Shown here in pieces: positions 59,031 to 64,000 of a DNA stretch of 64,000 nucleotides. Source of the stretch: Acidobacteriaceae bacterium (GTDB lineage: Bacteria > Acidobacteriota > Terriglobia > Terriglobales > Acidobacteriaceae); the NCBI GenBank assembly GCA_003134815.1, contig PLCO01000058.1, positions 21,755-85,754 of the forward strand, given 5' to 3'. The first letter of the stretch is position 1. Every line of letters begins with the position of its first letter. The notes below the pieces were generated by a model. It was not told the DNA's origin and ran no database searches. It saw only the letters and a list, made by a program, of their open reading frames with translations. The position numbers were made by a program, and so were the translations under genes.

Positions 59031-60149
59031 TCACCGACGGCCCAAATGCAGTTTGAAGTATGCAAAGGCGCCCAGCCGCGACATCAAACTCCGGTTCCAG
59101 ATCAGATATCGAACGCGTCGATGATTTCCGGTGCTCCATACGGTTTTATAAGTATCCTCGCCTCTCAAAAAATCATACTCGCTATATCCCTGGTTAACTC
59201 CAAATTCCAACACCGCAGTAAGCAGCAACGTGCCCGGAGCAAATCGGGCGAATGACCGGTCATATGCTTTGGCATAGTCCCAGAGCTTGTTGCCACAACG
59301 GAATCCGAACTGGAATGCGACCGGCCGGTCTCCTGATTCGAGCAGCCCAACATAGAGCAATCCCTTCGTTCCCAAATCATCCATCAAGGCTCGAAACACT
59401 TCCGGATAGGCGGCGATAAACGACGGAGTCACCCTGTGCAGTTCCTTTTGTCGATCAACCGCGATCAGTTTGTCGAGCAGGCCGGACTCCCGCTCGGGAT
59501 TCTCAATAATCCGGGTTCGCAACCCGGCCTGAATCGCGAGTTCTTTCCGTCTTCGCAGCGTACTTCGTTCGTGCGCGGAAAGTTTCTTCGTCGCATCCGC
59601 CAGATCGCGGCCAATTGGCAGATATGGGCAGGGCTCTTCTTCATGCAGCCGCTGGTATTGAAGGCCGGCGTGCGCAGCTGAATTCTCAATGATCCCGGCT
59701 CCGCCTAGGCTCTCGTGCATGTCGCGCAGATCGATAAACTCCCACTGGTCTGCCCCACGCAAAAGAAACCGGATCACCGCCGCAGTCAGCACAACTCGAT
59801 CCCCGCCCAATACTAAGTCGTTGTAGTCGGCGTGATGCGTCAGGAACTCAAGCTTGCGCACGCGGAACCCGAAGCGCGACACGACCCGCCTTACCAGCGG
59901 AGCGATGCCAACAATCGCTCCTTCCCGCTTGATCGCCAGCACGTAAGGCTGCAATCGTTCCCGGCCCTCGTCGGCCATGAGCCGCTGCAGCCACGCGCGA
60001 AACCACCCATACGTCGCGAACACGTTTGGGCTATCGGAGCTCGCGCTGAGCCTATTCCAGGCCTCCTCAAGGTCATCGAGACCCTCTTCAGTCACGACCG
60101 CCTCGACAGAATAGCGATCGTCTGCCTTCACGCTTTCACGATCATCCAT
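59031..60149 (-). CDS. CelD/FemAB-like GNAT-fold acyltransferase
   Basis: 372 residues from ATG 60149; a TTG ten codons upstream with AAGGAGG before it is a real alternative. The sequence YSVEAVVTEEGLDDLEEAWN, NVFATYGWFRAWLQRLM, ADYNDLVLGGDR, STLRRRKELAIQAGLRTR, and the C-terminal FQFGFRCGNKLWDYAKAYDR with FLRGEDTYKTVWSTG match the BioF2-like/CelD acetyltransferase group found in cellulose and exopolysaccharide operons. It probably acylates a sugar or peptide on a surface polymer. It follows the GT2 gene directly. Confidence 0.87.
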   Translation of the reverse strand: MDDRESVKADDRYSVEAVVTEEGLDDLEEAWNRLSASSDSPNVFATYGWFRAWLQRLMADEGRERLQPYVLAIKREGAIVGIAPLVRRVVSRFGFRVRKLEFLTHHADYNDLVLGGDRVVLTAAVIRFLLRGADQWEFIDLRDMHESLGGAGIIENSAAHAGLQYQRLHEEEPCPYLPIGRDLADATKKLSAHERSTLRRRKELAIQAGLRTRIIENPERESGLLDKLIAVDRQKELHRVTPSFIAAYPEVFRALMDDLGTKGLLYVGLLESGDRPVAFQFGFRCGNKLWDYAKAYDRSFARFAPGTLLLTAVLEFGVNQGYSEYDFLRGEDTYKTVWSTGNHRRVRYLIWNRSLMSRLGAFAYFKLHLGRR

Positions 60150-60179
60150 CTCGACAAGCCCCTGTGGCGCGGACCGCAA

Positions 60180-61106
60180 TCAACTAGACCCCTCCTTGGC
60201 GAATCCTCGAGCGATTCTCCACTGCACACGCCGCGCCAACGCCGCTACCGGCAGCGGCAGGCAATAAAACCATGACTCTTTGCGAACTGCTCGCCAGATC
60301 TCCCGGTCAGCGACTTCTTCCTTGTGCAAATAATTCGCCAGCCAGCGAAAGAAAAACCGCCGGGCCGCCTCGAAATTCCGTATCGTGGCCGCCTGCCGCG
60401 TCATGGAGAATCGGTTGCATCGGTTTTTATCGAGGCAGGTACCACTTACGTAAACCGAAACATGAAGATACATCTTTAGGAGAAAGGCGCCATCCTCAAA
60501 GTGCTGAAAAGTGGAGGGATTGAACTCCTCGTCAAATCCGCCTGCTCGCTCGAACGCCCAGCGGCGCACTAGAAAACTGCACGGGCATGGCACGCCGTAC
60601 TTTCCAAACGTCACGGTCTTCGCCAGCAGCGCCGGAGGGGGGTAAAGCCGATTTCCAGGCGCAATCGCCGGTACCTCATTCTTCCGATTGCCGTTTCCCT
60701 CCGGGTCCCACTCATACCAATACTCAGTCGGGCCAATGAGAAATCCCGCCTCTGGGTGCTCTATCATAGACGCCACATGGACTTCGAGCTTCTTTCGCAC
60801 CCAGACATCGTCCGAATCGAGAAAGGCCAGAAACTCGCCGCGGCTGTTGCGCGCGCCCAGATTGCGCGCCGCATTCACGCCGAGATTGCAGTGACCCTCA
60901 TGTTCCAGATAGAAAATTCTATCTGGATGTCGCCCAACATACGATTGGGCGATTTTGGTGCTGCCGTCAATTGAGCCATCGTCCACAAGCAAGAGCTCCC
61001 ACGCCGCGTAGTTCTGCGCCAGGACGCTTTCAATCGTCTCACCAAGGAATCGTTCAGCATTGTAAAAAGGAATCGTTACGGAAACCAACCCTTTGATCTC
61101 GCCCAT
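60180..61106 (-). CDS. Family 2 glycosyltransferase
   Basis: 308 residues. GT-A fold: VSVTIPFYNAERFLGETIES, LLLVDDGSIDGST, NAARNLGARNSRGEFLAFLD ending in the DxD-like SDD motif, and GGFDEEFNPSTFQHFEDGAF. A basic C-terminal part (WYLP-like hydrophobic FYCLPLPVAALARRVQWRIA) may contact the membrane. It adds one sugar to a glycan or lipid carrier. It begins 6 bp after the methyltransferase stop. Confidence 0.93.
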   Translation of the reverse strand: MGEIKGLVSVTIPFYNAERFLGETIESVLAQNYAAWELLLVDDGSIDGSTKIAQSYVGRHPDRIFYLEHEGHCNLGVNAARNLGARNSRGEFLAFLDSDDVWVRKKLEVHVASMIEHPEAGFLIGPTEYWYEWDPEGNGNRKNEVPAIAPGNRLYPPPALLAKTVTFGKYGVPCPCSFLVRRWAFERAGGFDEEFNPSTFQHFEDGAFLLKMYLHVSVYVSGTCLDKNRCNRFSMTRQAATIRNFEAARRFFFRWLANYLHKEEVADREIWRAVRKESWFYCLPLPVAALARRVQWRIARGFAKEGSS

Positions 61107-61112
61107 CGCCGC

Positions 61113-61868
61113 TTACCCAATTCCCTGCTTGGTCGCTTGCACGCCGATCGTCAACTCGTAATCGGGGTCGTTGTATTCCAGTTCTTCCTGAGTCAACTCC
61201 TCCTGCACCAGCCCGTGAAGGAAAGCGGTCGCGGCGAGCACGTTCCCATAGGTTTGAACAACAACATTTTCAGGGGAGAACACTTCGCTGAAGACCTTGC
61301 TTGCAGACCGCCCCGTGAAGCGCCACCAATCCTCGCCAACACCTCCGATCATTCCCCCGCGCACTACCTGGCAAATTCCCGGAACCGTAACCAGCGCCAC
61401 GCCTCCCGGTTTCAACATCCTGTAAAGCGAGCGAATGGCAGCGCCGTAGTCCTCGATCACCAATAATGTCTGCGTGCAAATAATGCAATCAAACTCGCTC
61501 ACAGGAGTATCTGCGGTCTTCGTCAGGTCGATCGCGATCGTGCGTTGCTCATTCTGATCATTCAAGTCGAGAATGTCGGCGTGCTGCACGCGGTCGCCAC
61601 CGAAGCGCCTTGTATATTGATCGCTTTCGATCTCCGCCACTCTGCCTCGAATCGACTCCTGATGCGTGGTAAGAAATTTCGCAATATAGAACCTGTCGAT
61701 CGGCTCGCCGCGCGCGACCCCAAAATTTGGCCGGTATGGCCGCACTCGGCGCAGAACGGACCAATCCGTAACTCGGTCGAAGACCAGAAGCCCTCGTCCT
61801 GCTGCCTGGCGGCGGCGGTTCAGCCATCTTCGCAGCCGCTTCGGTACGAGGTACTTGAGATTCGTCAA
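61113..61868 (-). CDS. SAM-dependent methyltransferase of the polysaccharide cluster
   Basis: 251 residues. The N-terminus is very basic (KYLVPKRLRRWLNRRRQA). The core has RVAEIESDQYTRRFGGDRVQ in place of a clear glycine-rich motif I, then CIICTQTLLVIEDYGAAIRS, LYRMLKPGGVALVTVPGICQ (the post-motif region of Methyltransf_11) and WWRFTGRSASKVFSEVF. The weak motif I means SAM binding is likely but less certain. It is the first gene of the leftward run of five. Confidence 0.82.
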   Translation of the reverse strand: MTNLKYLVPKRLRRWLNRRRQAAGRGLLVFDRVTDWSVLRRVRPYRPNFGVARGEPIDRFYIAKFLTTHQESIRGRVAEIESDQYTRRFGGDRVQHADILDLNDQNEQRTIAIDLTKTADTPVSEFDCIICTQTLLVIEDYGAAIRSLYRMLKPGGVALVTVPGICQVVRGGMIGGVGEDWWRFTGRSASKVFSEVFSPENVVVQTYGNVLAATAFLHGLVQEELTQEELEYNDPDYELTIGVQATKQGIG

Positions 61869-61944
61869 ACCGGCCTCTATCGCAATCTCTTGACATGCGC
61901 CGAATCCGCGCGGAATCTTCGGGGTTTTGCGGTTCGTGCACCAG

Positions 61945-62040
61945 GATAAGTTGATTCTACCTTTGCACTGGCGCGCGCCGGAATCTACTTTTCTTGCGCC
62001 CGGAATCTACTTTTGTTCGGCCCGCGATCTGGTTTTGTTA
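61945..62040 (+). repeat. Degenerate 23-bp tandem repeat upstream of a glycosyltransferase
   Basis: About four units: TTGATTCTACCTTTGCACTGG, GCCGGAATCTACTTTTCTTG, CCCGGAATCTACTTTTGTTC and CGCGATCTGGTTTTGTTAGG. It lies between the divergent methyltransferase and GT2 genes, where both promoters should be. Confidence 0.65.
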
Positions 62041-62088
62041 GGCTTAGAACTGCAACCGCTGGTCATATGGGCCAGCCAGAATGAGCGC

Positions 62089-63042
62089 ATGGAAATTTCG
62101 GTGGTTGTTCCAACGTTTAACCGACGCAAGATCGTACTGCGCACAGTAGGAGCGCTCCTCGCGCAGAATCTTCCCTGCGCCGATTACGAAATCATCGTTG
62201 TCGTCGACGGTTCTACCGATGGAACCTCCGAGGCATTGCGCTCTGTGCAATCCGATTGCCGGATTCGCGTTATCGAACAGCAGAATCGTGGACCTTCAGC
62301 GGCTCGCAACACGGGATTTCGGGCGGCTGCTGCAAACCTGGTCTTATTCCTCGATGACGACATGCTGGCTGATCCAGGCTTGGTTAAAGGTCACATCGCT
62401 GCGCACGCGGGGCCCGGCCGCTACATCGCCTTCGGTGCCCTCTATCTCAGCCCTGACTGCCCTTTCACCCTAGCGGCTGAGTGCTTCAATCGCGAAATCG
62501 GAGCGTTTTACCTGGAGCGCAATCGGAATCCGCAACTTGACTGGCACATTGAGGACTGCGTTTTCAGCAATGCGTCCCTGTCGCGCGCGCTACTGGAAGA
62601 GATCGGCGGATTTGATGAAGCATTTCGCAAACGTGAGGATCTGGAATTGGGAATCAGGCTTTTCCACTCCGGGGCGCAGCCTCGCTATATTCACAGTGCC
62701 GTCGCCAGGCAGTACTCCGAGAAAACCTCGGCCGACCTGATAAGCGACGCCGAGGCATTCGCGGAAGCTGACGTCCGGCTTGCGCGCAAGCACCCAGAAG
62801 TCGCCGTCAAGGGCCAACTCCACTGGCTGGCACGAGAGCCGCGCTGGAAGCTGTATCTTCTTCGCGCGGCAGCTGCCGTTCCTGCCTTTGTCGATCTTTG
62901 CCTTGCGCCTGTATGCGCCTGCAGCGAGGTGGGTTTGAGAATTCCCGCCTTCCGCAATCTCGGGGTCCGCGTCCTGCAACTGCGCCGCAGGATCCATTGG
63001 TATCGCAAGGCGCTGGAATTGGGCTGGCAGCGCCCAGAATAA
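62089..63042 (+). CDS. Family 2 glycosyltransferase
   Basis: 317 residues from ATG 62089, the first position that gives the standard start EISVVVPTFNRRKIVLRTVG. An upstream frame exists but runs through a tandem repeat. IIVVVDGSTDGTSEALRS, RGPSAARNTGFRAAAANLVL, FLDDDMLADPGLVKGH (DxD) and GGFDEAFRKREDLELGIRL are the expected GT2 motifs. It is the only rightward gene of this cluster and faces another GT2 gene. Confidence 0.92.
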   Translation: MEISVVVPTFNRRKIVLRTVGALLAQNLPCADYEIIVVVDGSTDGTSEALRSVQSDCRIRVIEQQNRGPSAARNTGFRAAAANLVLFLDDDMLADPGLVKGHIAAHAGPGRYIAFGALYLSPDCPFTLAAECFNREIGAFYLERNRNPQLDWHIEDCVFSNASLSRALLEEIGGFDEAFRKREDLELGIRLFHSGAQPRYIHSAVARQYSEKTSADLISDAEAFAEADVRLARKHPEVAVKGQLHWLAREPRWKLYLLRAAAAVPAFVDLCLAPVCACSEVGLRIPAFRNLGVRVLQLRRRIHWYRKALELGWQRPE

Positions 63043-63092
63043 TCGTGGGAAGAAGCGGCTTGAGCGTATCCGGGCAAGGAAAAATCGGAAAT

Positions 63093-64000
63093 CTACCGTT
63101 GTTTCATTCTTCTTGCGCGAAGAAACGTCAGCACTCCGCGAATTCCTCCGCGCAAATAGACTCCGAATCCGCTGGTGATGATCTCTCCTGCGATCTGCGG
63201 ATTGCGCGGCCAGGTTAGCGGCTTCCTTCGCAGCCGCTTAGACAGGAATCGTATGAGGTCCATGCGATGACCTGGAAACTCACTAAAAAGCAACAGCCAA
63301 TAGGCCACCGAATCCGCGGCCCGCTCCTCGATGTCTCCATTGGTCGCGGGGTGTACGACGATCGCATTGGGCACATGGACCGCCCGGAAACCCTGCGACA
63401 AAAGAGACGCAAATGCATGACTCTCTTCCGCGATTCGAATGGGGGCGCCCCGGCCGAGCCGCACATCAAAAACCGCCGCACCTGGACATGCTGTCTTACG
63501 CAGCGCCATGTTGTTTCCCACTCCGAGACCGCCAAAGGTGGCAGCCTCAAACCAAAGCGGGTCTTCATTTGAGAGAGTGCGCGCCGGCTCAAGCTTCAGG
63601 TGGTCGTTCACGGAATCGGGAAGAACGGTCTCGCCGGTCACGACGGCAACACGAGGGTCAGCGAATGGTGCGAGAATATTTTCCAGCCAGTTCTCGTCCG
63701 GTATCGCATCGTCGTCCAGGTAGGCAACGATATCCGCAGTACTCTCTGCCATCCCGCGGTTGCGCGCGCGGCTCAAGCCCGGCGTAGCTTCGATGAGATA
63801 GCGAGCGGAGAACTTCTGCGCAAAAGACTCCGTTTCCTTGTTGCCTTCGGAATTGTCCACCACTAGCAGGTCATCTGGCGCAGGTTTCAATGCGGCGACG
63901 GCTTCGAGACATTTCCCCAGGAGAGCCGGTCGATTACGGCTGCAGATGATGACTGTAACCGTCAGGTCAGTTTCTTTATGGGGCTGTCCTAGATAACTAG
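63093..64000 (-). CDS. Family 2 glycosyltransferase, 5'-truncated by window edge
   Basis: The frame is open without a break from 63093 to the last base of the window. The bases beyond 63890 still read as a GT2 N-terminus (TVTVIICSRNRPALLGKCLE), so the start lies outside the window. Other motifs: LLVVDNSEGNKETESFAQKF, RARNRGMAESTADIVAYLDD (DDD), GVGNNMALRKTA, RIAEESHAFASLL and VVHPATNGDIEERAA. It probably adds a sugar to the same surface polymer as its neighbours. It converges on the GT2 gene at 62089 with 50 bp between. Confidence 0.93.
   Translation of the reverse strand, partial: SYLGQPHKETDLTVTVIICSRNRPALLGKCLEAVAALKPAPDDLLVVDNSEGNKETESFAQKFSARYLIEATPGLSRARNRGMAESTADIVAYLDDDAIPDENWLENILAPFADPRVAVVTGETVLPDSVNDHLKLEPARTLSNEDPLWFEAATFGGLGVGNNMALRKTACPGAAVFDVRLGRGAPIRIAEESHAFASLLSQGFRAVHVPNAIVVHPATNGDIEERAADSVAYWLLLFSEFPGHRMDLIRFLSKRLRRKPLTWPRNPQIAGEIITSGFGVYLRGGIRGVLTFLRARRMKQR

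Overview
The window is a 64 kb, high-GC chromosomal segment that looks like an Acidobacteriota genome, most likely class Terriglobia (Acidobacteriia). I infer this from the style of the secreted proteins of unknown function, the Pro/Ala-rich linkers, the TPR and RCC1-like secreted proteins, and the many short simple repeats and small palindromes between genes. No rRNA, phage, transposase or CRISPR array is visible. The only RNA gene I can support is a tRNA-Ser(CGA) at 56.4 kb. The first gene (trpE) is cut by the left edge and the last (a family 2 glycosyltransferase) by the right edge.

Layout. 0-6 kb: trpE, then trpG on the opposite strand pointing towards it with two small exported-protein genes between, acylphosphatase, and apt. 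6-12 kb: a KdpD/KdpE-like two-component system next to an outer-membrane porin and an APC-type permease. 12-15 kb: a PP2C phosphatase with a tail-anchored Ser/Thr kinase, then a hicBA toxin-antitoxin pair. 15-31 kb: threonine aldolase, uvrA with a CPBP protease, PAP2 phosphatase, pyrE, higBA with an unusually clear operator-promoter, an OmpA lipoprotein, uvrC, a lone response regulator and an Hsp15-like S4 protein. 31-40 kb: thioredoxin, thrC-thrB, modA-modB-modC, a hydrolase, a PspC protein, a TPR protein and pyrF. 40-49 kb: repeat-rich and gene-poor, with a multicopper oxidase, an RCC1-like protein, a beta-helix protein with a phage tail-fibre-like start, and a methyltransferase. 49-56 kb: an exported protein, a second and probably inactive CPBP protein, accA and a very large GH13 protein. 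56-64 kb: tRNA-Ser followed by a surface-polysaccharide cluster (deacetylase, flippase, CelD-like acyltransferase, three GT2 glycosyltransferases, methyltransferase).

How genes work together. Several pairs overlap by a few bases and are probably translationally coupled: kdpD-like/kdpE-like, hicB/hicA, uvrA/CPBP, thrC/thrB, modA/modB/modC and flippase/deacetylase. The housekeeping genes cover tryptophan, threonine, pyrimidine and purine salvage, fatty-acid synthesis, nucleotide excision repair and molybdate uptake.

The least ordinary signals are in the non-coding DNA. A G-rich simple repeat starts directly after the stop codon of five unrelated genes, always with the same polarity. A palindromic element seen between genes also occurs in frame inside uvrC. 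The higBA promoter has a perfect 18-bp palindrome lying over its spacer and seems to give a leaderless mRNA. I found no complete new defence or mobile system; the repeat families are the best lead.
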